Shown piece by piece: positions 1 to 5,663 of a DNA stretch of 11,779 nt. The translations under genes and the position numbers were made by a program. Below the pieces are notes generated by a model. It was not told the DNA's origin. It saw nothing but the letters and a program-made list of their open reading frames with translations, and ran no database searches. Each line of letters starts with the position of its first letter. The first letter of the stretch is position 1. This stretch comes from a bacterium (lineage in GTDB: Bacteria > Zixibacteria > MSB-5A5 > GN15 > FEB-12), in the NCBI GenBank assembly GCA_030668045.1, contig DAOUUR010000030.1:1-11779 (forward strand), read 5' to 3'.

Positions 1-120
1 CAGGGGGTAGGGATGCTTGATCCTGACTCTGCACCCCGTTTGCACATGTTATGTAGTATATATACTACATAACATGTGCAAACGGGGTGCAGAGTCAGGA
101 TCAAGCATCCCTACCCCCTG
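1..120. repeat. Perfect 120-bp palindrome with no spacer at the window edge
   Basis: Bases 61-120 are the exact reverse complement of bases 1-60, with the axis between 60 and 61 in the AT-rich core GTAGTATATATACTAC. The right arm runs without interruption into the crotonase 3' relic: its last ten bases (111-120) include that gene's stop codon. The right arm is therefore probably the native sequence and the left arm its fold-back copy. Perfect spacerless palindromes of this size are normally cut or deleted in bacteria, so a contig-end fold-back artefact is the simplest explanation. A real hairpin end or a telomere-resolution site would look the same. The symmetry itself is certain; its cause is not. 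Confidence 0.95.
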
Positions 121-195
121 ATTTCAAACATGTTGAGCTGCTCGCGGGTGGCCGGAGAGTACCAGATATCGAGAAATTCCGCTATTGAGGCCGGG
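111..195 (-). pseudogene. 3' terminal relic of a crotonase-family (enoyl-CoA hydratase) gene, copy 1
   Basis: Read on the minus strand, this encodes the last 27 or so residues of a crotonase-like protein (ASIAEFLDIWYSPATREQL, then NMFEIRG) and a TAG stop at 111-113. It matches 3668-3752 at 82 of 85 bases in the same orientation. Similarity stops abruptly at about 195 on the gene side and at the stop codon on the other side. No N-terminal part, crotonase oxyanion-hole region or start codon is present, so it cannot be functional. The protein family is deduced from the longer second copy. Confidence 0.7.
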
Positions 196-241
196 TCGCG
201 CGTACGAACTTGGGGCTTGTTGAGAAACCTTACGCGCCGTT

Positions 242-285
242 GTGTCGGGTCCTTGTCCCGACCAGTCGGGACTGAGACCTGACAC
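242..285. repeat. Long REP-like hairpin
   Basis: An imperfect inverted repeat is centred on CA at 263-264. The inner stem pairs 255-262 with 265-272 (GTCCCGAC / GTCGGGAC). After a short mismatched stretch the outer stem pairs 242-251 with 276-285, with one G-T wobble. The stem is too long to be chance. It lacks a following T-run, so it is more likely an interspersed REP-type element than a terminator. It sits among other repeats and gene relics. Confidence 0.7.
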
Positions 286-306
286 CTATGTGATTGTCAT
301 ACAAAG

Positions 307-354
307 GCGGCAGGTCCTTCGAATTCGCTCGCGCTAAATCGAAGGACCAGCCGC
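307..354 (-). terminator. Stem-loop downstream of the TonB receptor gene; REP-like, possible terminator
   Basis: The arms 313-322 (GGTCCTTCGA) and 339-348 are perfect reverse complements. The stem extends over one mismatch to GGCGC-type pairs at 307-311 and 350-354, giving about 15 bp with a 16-nt loop. Read from the receptor gene (minus strand), the stem is followed by a short T-run (CTTTGT), so it could end transcription of that operon about 120 nt after the stop. The weak T-run and the repeat-rich setting mean it may instead be just another REP element. Confidence 0.5.
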
Positions 355-387
355 AACGTTACGGTGGGTTTTATCAACACTCCCCTT

Positions 388-447
388 GATTTAGGGTAAA
401 TCGCCATCAAATTCTCATGGCCCCAAACAAGTTCGACCTTGCCACCC
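388..447. repeat. Dispersed repeat, uninterrupted copy
   Basis: This 60-bp segment matches two separated sequences elsewhere. Its left half (388-417) resembles 3601-3631 (about 26 of 30 bases, one indel). Its right half (415-447) resembles 4264-4294, the REP-like sequence upstream of the RAYT relic. In the second locus the two halves are about 630 bp apart, with the RAYT and crotonase relics between them. The uninterrupted copy here looks like a RAYT-associated intergenic element or an ancestral site. Bases 286-306 and 355-387 show nothing else I can name. Confidence 0.55.
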
Positions 448-471
448 GTCCGTTTGCAGTCTTAAGTGTGG

Positions 472-2850
472 TCACATGGAAACCTGCACACCTCCATAGA
501 TGATCCTCCCGTAGACTGGCGCATACATGAACGCGGCATCGTCTATGTGCTTCTCCTCTTGGGTGTAGTCCGTAAGGTTTCGAGCGCCAACGTACACGTT
601 ATACTGGTTGAAGATATTCTTGCTGAGTTTGGCATTGAGGATTACAAACGATTCCGTCTCATAAATTTTAGCATCAGCAGGATCAGCCGGTTCGGCCAAG
701 TCAATGTACATCTTCCCTTTGTAATCGGCGTCAATTACGAAATCCCAGGTCGACGGCGAGTATTCCAGTTTCACACCTCCTGAGGTCTGGGGATAGCGAG
801 AAATGTTCTTGCTTGTCTCTTCATATAGTGTACCAAGCCAGTCCTCGCGTGAATTGTCATACTTACCTTTGAATGCCTCAAACCTGATTCCCGTGGTTAG
901 ATTACGTGTAAGAGCATACGACATGTTGAATTCCGCACCCGTGACGTAGGCATTGTCGGTGTTTTGCCACTCGTAGGAGTAGCCAAGGTTGGCGGCCTGA
1001 TCATCGGCCTCCGAAAAAGCGATTGCATCTTTCAATTCCGTACGGAAGAGATTGAGGCTGGCGCTAAACGACCGTCGGGTATAGTCGGTGGTTACAGAGT
1101 AACTTAATGACTTCTCCGGCTTCAGGTTGCAGCCTTTATACACTCGTGGAGATCCGCTGCACAAGTGCAAGTCTTCCGAGAAGCCGTAGGGGACGCGAAA
1201 GCCGCTGCCAATCGAACCGCGAAGAATCAACTCCTCAGTAGCGTCATACTTGACAGAAAAGCGCGGATTAACGGTTGATTCCTCATATTCCAACGGCTCC
1301 AACCCTTGTGGCAACACATCGCCTGACCCCCGAAACTCGTCCTCCGAGGAATGATAGTCGAAGCGAAGCCCGGCCACGAGCTCAAGCTTGTCGGTCACTC
1401 TGAACTCATCCTGAGCATAGATGCCGAAGTCACAGCCCTTCTTCTGAGAGGTGGACATGTACGGTTGTTCAGTGTCGATATCAAGATACATACCTCTCTC
1501 GTCCAAGTTATTGCGGGAGAACTGTACCCCTACAAGAAGGCGGTGCCTGTTTTTAATCGGCTGTAAGAAATTCAGGTTGGTACTCAGGAGCTTTTCATTT
1601 GCGACATAAGGCCGGAGAAGATCAACTGGCGGCGTTTCGCCTTTGGCTTCTTCATAGTCACCGAGGAAGGTATCATTCGTCGCATTGCGTTTATGCCCCG
1701 TGAATGATACACTTGCATTCAGTTCACTACCACCGGGTAACCAGAGTTTGTACTCGAACTGACCGCTGTGGCGATCGGTAATGATATGTTCGGTACCCGG
1801 TGTGAACGGGTTCTCGAACAAGTTGTCGGTTAACCAACCGCCTCGACGAATTTCGCTGAGTATGCGCCCACGAACAACCAGTTGATCGGCAGCCAAGAGA
1901 TCTTCCAGAAAAAGATTGAATCCACTGGTCTTAGCGATTGCCTCGACGCGATCTGTCCAACCGTCAGGTTCATTAATGCCACCAGGTGCACTAATGTCGC
2001 CGGTCTCGTCCAATTCATCCTGTTCACTCTGTTGCGCAAACAGAAATATGCCGAGTTTGTCCTTCCTGGTACTGGCCGACACCTCATACCGATTGGTACC
2101 GTGTTCACCGATTTCGACCCTCACCTGACCCTCGGTCTTTCGAGGTACGCAAGTAACGATATTGATAGCGCCAGCTACCGCATTGCTACCATAAAGCGCA
2201 GAGCCGGCCCCCTTGACGATTTCGATCTGGTCAACATCAGCCGTACTCATCTGCTGCAGGCCGTAAACTCCGGCGAGACCGGAATACACCGGCTGCCCGT
2301 CCAGAAGCACCTGGGTGTGATCGGCCCCGAGTCCTTGCATGCGAAGGATGGTGAAGTTGCAGGCCTGGCATTGTTGCTCCACGCGCACTCCGGATTCCCC
2401 TTCCAGCGCTTCAAAGATATTGTGCGCTGATTTATTCTCTATTGAAGCTCTGGACACAACCTCTGTGAAGATGGGAACATCTTTTACATAGCGAGGGGTC
2501 CTCGTGCCGGTCACGACGATACTTCCGGCTTCTACCCGGGCGGGCTGAAGTTGAATATCAAGCGTTGAATTAATCGCGATAGGCGTGATCACAACGTGTT
2601 TAAGCGATTCGCGCCCGACTGAAGAGATTATTAATGTGTGCGTTCCAGGTGGTACGTGCTTTATCTCAAATCGACCGCTTGAGTTGGCCACACTACCAAG
2701 ACTCGTTCCTTCGATCTGAACTGTAGCATATGGCACCGGTTTACCCGATGTGGCATCAGTGATTATGCCGCTGATCGCCCCGCCATGCGCGGCCACAGTG
2801 CCGGCAACGATAAGAGTCAGTGCGAATGCAATCATCATCAATTTAGTCAT
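472..2850 (-). CDS. TonB-dependent outer-membrane receptor with N-terminal carboxypeptidase-regulatory-like domain
   Basis: Outer-membrane active transporter, 792 aa, energised by TonB-ExbBD. Residues 1-21 form a signal peptide (MTKLMMIAFALTLIVAGTVA, cleavage near AA/HGG). Residues about 25-103 are a CarboxypepD_reg-like beta-sandwich. A possible TonB box lies at IVVTGTRTP (111-119). The plug spans about 122-235 with the typical LLDGQPVY and VKGAGSALYGSNAVAGAINI stretches. The remainder is the beta-barrel, with repeated aromatic-ending strands. The plug has an unusual Cys pair in VEQQCQACNFTILRMQGL (Cys161, Cys164). The last residues are GGVQVSM, so the usual C-terminal aromatic is missing. 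The ATG is preceded by GAGG at 2858-2861 with 7-nt spacing. It lies 61 nt downstream of the His-rich gene and probably shares its Fur-like promoter. The substrate is unknown; a metal or metal complex is inferred from that context. Confidence 0.95.
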   Translation of the reverse strand: MTKLMMIAFALTLIVAGTVAAHGGAISGIITDATSGKPVPYATVQIEGTSLGSVANSSGRFEIKHVPPGTHTLIISSVGRESLKHVVITPIAINSTLDIQLQPARVEAGSIVVTGTRTPRYVKDVPIFTEVVSRASIENKSAHNIFEALEGESGVRVEQQCQACNFTILRMQGLGADHTQVLLDGQPVYSGLAGVYGLQQMSTADVDQIEIVKGAGSALYGSNAVAGAINIVTCVPRKTEGQVRVEIGEHGTNRYEVSASTRKDKLGIFLFAQQSEQDELDETGDISAPGGINEPDGWTDRVEAIAKTSGFNLFLEDLLAADQLVVRGRILSEIRRGGWLTDNLFENPFTPGTEHIITDRHSGQFEYKLWLPGGSELNASVSFTGHKRNATNDTFLGDYEEAKGETPPVDLLRPYVANEKLLSTNLNFLQPIKNRHRLLVGVQFSRNNLDERGMYLDIDTEQPYMSTSQKKGCDFGIYAQDEFRVTDKLELVAGLRFDYHSSEDEFRGSGDVLPQGLEPLEYEESTVNPRFSVKYDATEELILRGSIGSGFRVPYGFSEDLHLCSGSPRVYKGCNLKPEKSLSYSVTTDYTRRSFSASLNLFRTELKDAIAFSEADDQAANLGYSYEWQNTDNAYVTGAEFNMSYALTRNLTTGIRFEAFKGKYDNSREDWLGTLYEETSKNISRYPQTSGGVKLEYSPSTWDFVIDADYKGKMYIDLAEPADPADAKIYETESFVILNAKLSKNIFNQYNVYVGARNLTDYTQEEKHIDDAAFMYAPVYGRIIYGGVQVSM

Positions 2851-2883
2851 AATGTCGCCTCGTTCCTATAAACTGGTTAAGAT

Positions 2884-2898
2884 CGCGCAAGATGCGCG
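2884..2898. other. Small intercistronic hairpin
   Basis: CGCGCA (2884-2889) and TGCGCG (2893-2898) form a 6-bp stem with a 3-nt loop, in the 61-nt gap between the His-rich gene and the receptor gene. It may stabilise a processed mRNA end or be fortuitous. There is no T-run, so it is not a convincing terminator. Confidence 0.35.
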
Positions 2899-2911
2899 TG
2901 GTTGGTTCATG

Positions 2912-3268
2912 TCAGGATAGAGGCAATAACGGCGGGGCGCGCTTTGCTACCAGTGAATGGGGGGCGATAAGCAGCGATAACTCGTCATCGATATAGAAAA
3001 TGCCACGAAGATCGGAATTAATAGGCGGTCCGTCCGTCGGAGTGAATGCACCTGCCTCCAGGATTCTTGTGGCTGCTTCCAGTGCCACGTACTCCTGCTG
3101 GGAGTGATTATGGCTACGCTCGTCATTATCGTCGGGGAGGGGATGGCTGTGAACAACAACCCTACCGCTGGGAAGAACATGAAGGTGAAGAGAAAAAAGG
3201 GACGCTGCACTGAAACCAGTTAAGGACAGTAAAAGAAGTGCAGCTATTAATCTCTTAGCAATAATCAT
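2912..3268 (-). CDS. Small exported His-rich protein, putative metal-binding partner of the TonB receptor
   Basis: 118 aa from the first ATG (3268). Residues 5-23 are hydrophobic and look like a signal peptide or anchor (KRLIAALLLLSLTGFSAAS). A His-rich stretch follows: HLHVLPSGRVVVHSHPLP (28-45) and HNH at 53-55, suited to binding zinc, copper or iron in the periplasm. The C-terminal half (ALEAATRILEAG..., ending RAPPLLPLS) contains no domain I recognise. A TTG at 3293-3295 in the same frame would add nine residues (LKSRPKQSS); neither start has a strong Shine-Dalgarno, so the start is uncertain. It is the first gene after the Fur-like operator and is followed 61 nt later by the TonB receptor, which supports a joint role in metal acquisition. 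I recall similar short HxH-rich proteins beside TonB receptors in Bacteroidetes-type genomes; the exact function is unknown. Confidence 0.75.
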   Translation of the reverse strand: MIIAKRLIAALLLLSLTGFSAASLFSLHLHVLPSGRVVVHSHPLPDDNDERSHNHSQQEYVALEAATRILEAGAFTPTDGPPINSDLRGIFYIDDELSLLIAPHSLVAKRAPPLLPLS

Positions 3269-3309
3269 GCTTGACTGTTTGGGTCGTGATTTCAAATGCT
3301 ATGCCTAAA

Positions 3310-3330
3310 TGAAATTGATATTCATTTTCA
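3310..3330. promoter_or_regulatory. Fur-family operator (overlapping 7-1-7 boxes)
   Basis: TGATATTCATTTTCA (3316-3330) matches the 7-1-7 Fur consensus TGATAATnATTATCA at 12 of 14 specified positions. A second, weaker match (TGAAATTGATATTCA, 3310-3324) is offset by exactly 6 bp, the spacing at which Fur dimers overlap. The site lies just downstream of the predicted start point for the His-rich gene, where a bound repressor would block transcription. Zur or another Fur-family member could equally be the regulator. Confidence 0.6.
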
Positions 3331-3341
3331 TATTGCCCTCA

Positions 3342-3370
3342 TAAATATGGAACTGAAACTGTTCTGTCAA
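3342..3370 (-). promoter_or_regulatory. Sigma-70-like promoter of the His-rich / TonB receptor operon
   Basis: On the minus strand a consensus -35 TTGACA (3365-3370) is followed after 17 nt by TATTTA (3342-3347). This -10 is weak, but the spacing is ideal. Transcription would start near 3335, immediately before the Fur-like operator, about 67 nt ahead of the ATG at 3268. Confidence 0.45.
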
Positions 3371-3472
3371 GGCGTTTTTGTGATATTTTTCACTTTTTGT
3401 CTTTCATTCTTCTTGATTACACGGCGTGATTAAATTGCAACAAATATAAGGTTGAACTATTAGGAGGTTTTA

Positions 3473-3514
3473 TTGGAGTCTACGAGACGAGTCCATCAAC
3501 TGGATGATGTCTAG
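3473..3514 (+). CDS. Orphan 13-codon ORF behind a perfect Shine-Dalgarno; probable gene remnant
   Basis: AGGAGG (3462-3467) stands 5 nt before a TTG codon that opens LESTRRVHQLDDV and a TAG stop at 3512-3514. It points away from the Fur-regulated operon, and an AT-rich stretch (3370-3460) that could hold a promoter precedes it. The strong ribosome site with such a short frame suggests the 5' end of a gene whose body was replaced by the repeat/relic region downstream. A genuine micropeptide is possible but unsupported. Confidence 0.25.
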   Translation: MESTRRVHQLDDV

Positions 3515-3551
3515 GGAAGCTATTGTAGAGTAGAACCCGAAGTGCCATCGG

Positions 3552-3583
3552 CTCGCCGGGGCGAGGTTCCGCCAGACCGGCGG
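3552..3583. repeat. GC-rich tandem hairpins
   Basis: Two short inverted repeats are adjacent: CTCGCC (3552-3557) with GGCGAG (3560-3565), and CCGCC (3569-3573) with GGCGG (3579-3583). They resemble small REP-type units and lie beside the dispersed repeat at 3601. No T-run follows either one, so a terminator role is not supported. Confidence 0.45.
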
Positions 3584-3600
3584 GTGGGCCCCTCAAACCT

Positions 3601-3631
3601 GATTTTAGGGTAAACCGTCACCAGATTCTCA
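3601..3631. repeat. Dispersed repeat, left half (second copy)
   Basis: This matches 388-417 at about 26 of 30 bases with one indel (shared cores TTAGGGTAAA and ATTCTCA). Here the element is not followed by its right half; that half is found at 4264-4294, beyond the crotonase and RAYT relics. Confidence 0.55.
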
Positions 3632-3667
3632 GGTGGCGGGCCAATATAGAAGTGGCTCGCTACCCAC

Positions 3668-3960
3668 CTACCCCCGGATTTCGAACATGTTGAGCTGCTC
3701 TCGGGTGGCCGGAGAGTACCAGATATCGAGAAATTCCGCTATTGAGGCCGGGGTGCGCTTCGTCATTTCCTCAACAACCGGGCCCCGGAGCAGACGTTTC
3801 AGGCTTGCAAAAGCCGGGCCGCTTCGGGTCGCAAAATCAACCGCCAACTCCTGGGCAGCGCGGGCAAGACTGGCCTCTTCATCGACCACCATATCAACCA
3901 GTCCCATCGTGCGGGCTTTCTGCTCGGTGAGCATTGGCCCGTCCTGAATTGACTCAGTCG
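3668..3960 (-). pseudogene. C-terminal fragment of a crotonase-family enoyl-CoA hydratase/isomerase, copy 2
   Basis: About 95 residues survive on the minus strand. They begin near DGPMLTEQKARTMGLVDMVV, the typical 'G..lt...A..GLVd.Vv' segment before the C-terminal helices of crotonases, and run through GPAFASLKRLL to FLDIWYSPATREQL and a TAG stop at 3668-3670. A full-length enzyme is about 260 aa. The N-terminal two thirds, including both oxyanion-hole segments, are missing. In their place lies a transposase fragment in another frame, so the gene is dead. An ATG at 3980-3982 opens a 104-aa frame, but nothing suggests it is a real start. The upstream boundary is approximate. The last 85 bp are duplicated at 111-195. 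Confidence 0.7.
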
Positions 3961-3984
3961 CGCCGGTATCCCCCGACGACATTG

Positions 3985-4254
3985 AATCATAACCCTGCGT
4001 GAACTGGATTGCTTGATGAACTGCAATATTCTGGCCATTGAATAAGATTCGGGCATCGACAGCAGATGGACATGTTCAGGCATGAAGACATAGGCGTATA
4101 TCTCTAATTGAAGAGTCGACCGTGCTGTTTCTATCGACTGAGCCAGATATTCACACCAAGTGGAATCACGAAGAAACGGTTGCCGGCGATAGCAGGAAAA
4201 TGTCATTTCGTGGACATGACCCGGGGTATCAAAGTGAACTCTTCTGTTTTTCAT
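3985..4254 (-). pseudogene. Truncated RAYT / IS200-like (Y1, HUH) transposase
   Basis: From ATG 4254 the minus strand encodes MKNRRVHFDTPGHVHEMTFS... with the HUH metal-binding motif in FMPEHVHLL (His61, His63) and the following helix MARILQFIKQSS. This is the N-terminal half of a REP-associated tyrosine transposase, normally about 150-230 aa. Recognisable similarity fades around residue 90. The frame then runs on as a 151-aa chimera over the crotonase relic in the wrong frame. The catalytic tyrosine region is absent, so it should be inactive. The REP-like palindrome at 4265-4288 lies 10 bp upstream of the ATG, the usual partner arrangement of RAYTs. The 3' boundary is approximate. Confidence 0.7.
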
Positions 4255-4264
4255 ATATGATTAT

Positions 4265-4288
4265 CAGGGCCAAACAAGTTTGACCCTG
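4265..4288. repeat. REP-like palindrome next to the RAYT relic
   Basis: This is a 24-bp near-perfect palindrome: CAGGG at the left end pairs with CCCTG at the right, and CAAAC pairs with GTTTG around the centre. There is one internal mismatch and a non-pairing AA centre. A related but decayed version lies at 415-447. RAYT proteins recognise and move such hairpins, so this is the likely substrate of the truncated transposase. Confidence 0.65.
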
Positions 4289-4473
4289 CCACCCTGCCGC
4301 GAAACTCGTTAGACATGCTGCTGGAACCTTGGCCTCTCAGATACACAAACGCACGAGCTGGCTGCGATCGGGTGGCCTCATTCGTGGTTCCATGCCAGGA
4401 TTACTTTTGAGTATTTTTGGAATAGTACCGAGCGCAGTATTTGACAAAAAGAGTTATCAGCAGACGAAAAACC
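4289..4473. other. Non-coding stretch before the repeat/PPC gene
   Basis: I see no convincing gene, hairpin or RNA here. A plus-strand frame of 75 codons (4329-4556) crosses it, but it has no ribosome site or recognisable protein features and runs through the promoter. A spare TTGACA occurs at 4441-4446. Confidence 0.4.
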
Positions 4474-4502
4474 TTGACATTTTGGTCGACATATCATATC
4501 TA
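4474..4502 (+). promoter_or_regulatory. Sigma-70-like promoter for the plus-strand gene cluster
   Basis: TTGACA (4474-4479), a 17-nt spacer, then TATCTA (4497-4502). Transcription would start about 4509, leaving a 60-nt leader before the TTG start at 4570. The leader contains a mini-ORF, ATG at 4519 (MTGLLVDP, stop at 4543-4545), preceded by AGAGGA; its significance is unknown. Confidence 0.45.
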
Positions 4503-4569
4503 AAGAGGACGACAATCCATGACTGGATTACTGGTAGATCCGTAACGTGCGGCTAAACGGGAGGTTCTT

Positions 4570-5583
4570 TTGGTTTCTGTATTGAAAGAAGAACAATCAG
4601 CTCGATCTCTGATGACCGGTCGGCGTAGGTATGCTCTGACCGTCGGCACTATGCTGATTCTGATTCTGATTCTGTGCGGTTCCCTTCTTGGCCAGGTTAT
4701 TGATGCGGCCGGTGAATCTGGAAACGAAGTGCCGCTACCACCGCCAGGTACGGAAAAGAATGTGGTCGGTCCTGAAAAGCCGCCCAAACAGCCAACAGCT
4801 TTCGATGAATCCGGAAACGAGGTACCCTTACCACCTCCAGATACGGAAAAGAACGTTGTCAACCCTGAAAAGAAACCCAAGCAGCCAACAACTCTGGATG
4901 TATCCGGAGACGAAGAGTCAGCACTGTCGGTGATGGAAAAGGATTCAGCTGCGAATGCCTACAGTCTGTGGTGGGACGATCCCCCAGACTGTCCAGACGA
5001 CCAGTATGAGGAGAACGACTCCAGAGACAACGCGACGCTAATATCGGCAACCAACTGGATTACAGCCATCCAGTGCAACGATGACTGGTACCAGATTGAT
5101 GTGGCACCCAACTTTGAGCGAGTGCTGATAGATTGTCGATTTACGGATGCCGATGGCGACATTGATATTAAGCTGTTTGACGACGCGTCAGAAATTGAGC
5201 TTGCTCAGTCATATTCGACAACGGATAACGAATACATCGATTATGTGGGTCCATCTGGCGGTACCTATTTTATCCTCGTTTACTACGGTGACGAAGGCAA
5301 CACCTACAATCTGTGGTGGGGTGATATTGCTCCGGGGGAGGGCTGCTGTATCGACATCCGTGGCAACGCCAACGGTGACCAGAGCGATGACATAAACATC
5401 TCCGACATCACTTTTCTCGTAGATTACCTCTTTGGTGTTCCGCTCGGCCCAGTGCCGCCATGCCTCGAGGAAGGTAACGCGAACGGCGATGTTGATAATT
5501 TCGTCAATATCTCGGACATCACGTACCTGGTGGAGTATCTGTTCGGAGTACCCCTCGGCCCAGCCCCGCCGGCGTGCCCGTGA
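4570..5583 (+). CDS. Secreted protein with Pro-rich tandem repeat, PPC domain and double dockerin-like C-terminus
   Basis: 337 aa from a TTG start chosen because GGGAGG (4559-4564) lies 5 nt upstream; ATG 4612 has no ribosome site. Residues 15-42 are a long signal peptide or anchor (RRRYALTVGTMLILILILCG). Residues 48-109 are two 31-aa Pro-rich repeats, with a third broken beginning. Residues about 140-252 form a bacterial pre-peptidase C-terminal (PPC) beta-sandwich (DDQYEENDS..., DDWYQIDV, GDIDIKLFD, GGTYFILVYYG). Residues 265-337 are two dockerin-like EF-hand repeats (GNANGD..INISDITFLVDYLFG and GNANGD..VNISDITYLVEYLFG). No catalytic domain is present. Dockerin-like pairs of this style are common as C-terminal modules of exported proteins in FCB candidate phyla; no cohesin is visible here. 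A short YSLWWDD (131-137) copies the YNLWWGD end of the PPC domain (246-252). Role probably cell-surface or matrix, function unknown. Confidence 0.85.
   Translation: MVSVLKEEQSARSLMTGRRRYALTVGTMLILILILCGSLLGQVIDAAGESGNEVPLPPPGTEKNVVGPEKPPKQPTAFDESGNEVPLPPPDTEKNVVNPEKKPKQPTTLDVSGDEESALSVMEKDSAANAYSLWWDDPPDCPDDQYEENDSRDNATLISATNWITAIQCNDDWYQIDVAPNFERVLIDCRFTDADGDIDIKLFDDASEIELAQSYSTTDNEYIDYVGPSGGTYFILVYYGDEGNTYNLWWGDIAPGEGCCIDIRGNANGDQSDDINISDITFLVDYLFGVPLGPVPPCLEEGNANGDVDNFVNISDITYLVEYLFGVPLGPAPPACP
4711..4896 (+). repeat. Two tandem 93-bp coding repeats
   Basis: Two 31-codon units (4711-4803 and 4804-4896) encode the consensus ESGNEVPLPPPxTEKNVVxP followed by EKxPKQPT. The protein copies differ at about six positions, while the DNA has drifted further, mostly at third positions. 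This suggests the peptide sequence is under selection. A third unit begins (DVSGDEES) and degenerates. Confidence 0.85.
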
Positions 5584-5663
5584 CCGAATGTGCGGTATTC
5601 TATTAGCAATCGACAGCCTTGACTTTTGCCAATTTTACGGTAACTTCCATGCACAAGGTATTG

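Noticed and set aside
76-282. 68-codon plus-strand frame starting inside the palindrome
   Set aside because: It is the antisense of the crotonase relic and then runs through the 242-285 hairpin; no ribosome site and no family.
1882-2430. 182-codon open frame on the plus strand
   Set aside because: It lies wholly antisense inside the TonB receptor plug/barrel coding region; its translation shows no protein-like features, and the receptor frame is clearly the real one.
3799-4254. A single 151-aa RAYT-like gene
   Set aside because: Only about the first 90 residues fit the transposase family; the rest is the crotonase relic read in the wrong frame, so it is a chimera of two broken genes.
4500-4880. 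126-codon minus-strand frame with repeats (GFFSGLTTFFSV...)
   Set aside because: It is the antisense shadow of the 93-bp tandem repeats in the PPC/dockerin-like gene.
4711-4896. CRISPR-like or satellite repeat
   Set aside because: There are only two units, adjacent and in frame within a coding sequence, with third-position drift; this is a peptide repeat.
5619-5646. Possible internal promoter TTGACT ... TAACTT before the DUF5989-like gene
   Set aside because: The -10 is poor and the 16-nt spacer is short; read-through from the upstream promoter is enough to explain expression.
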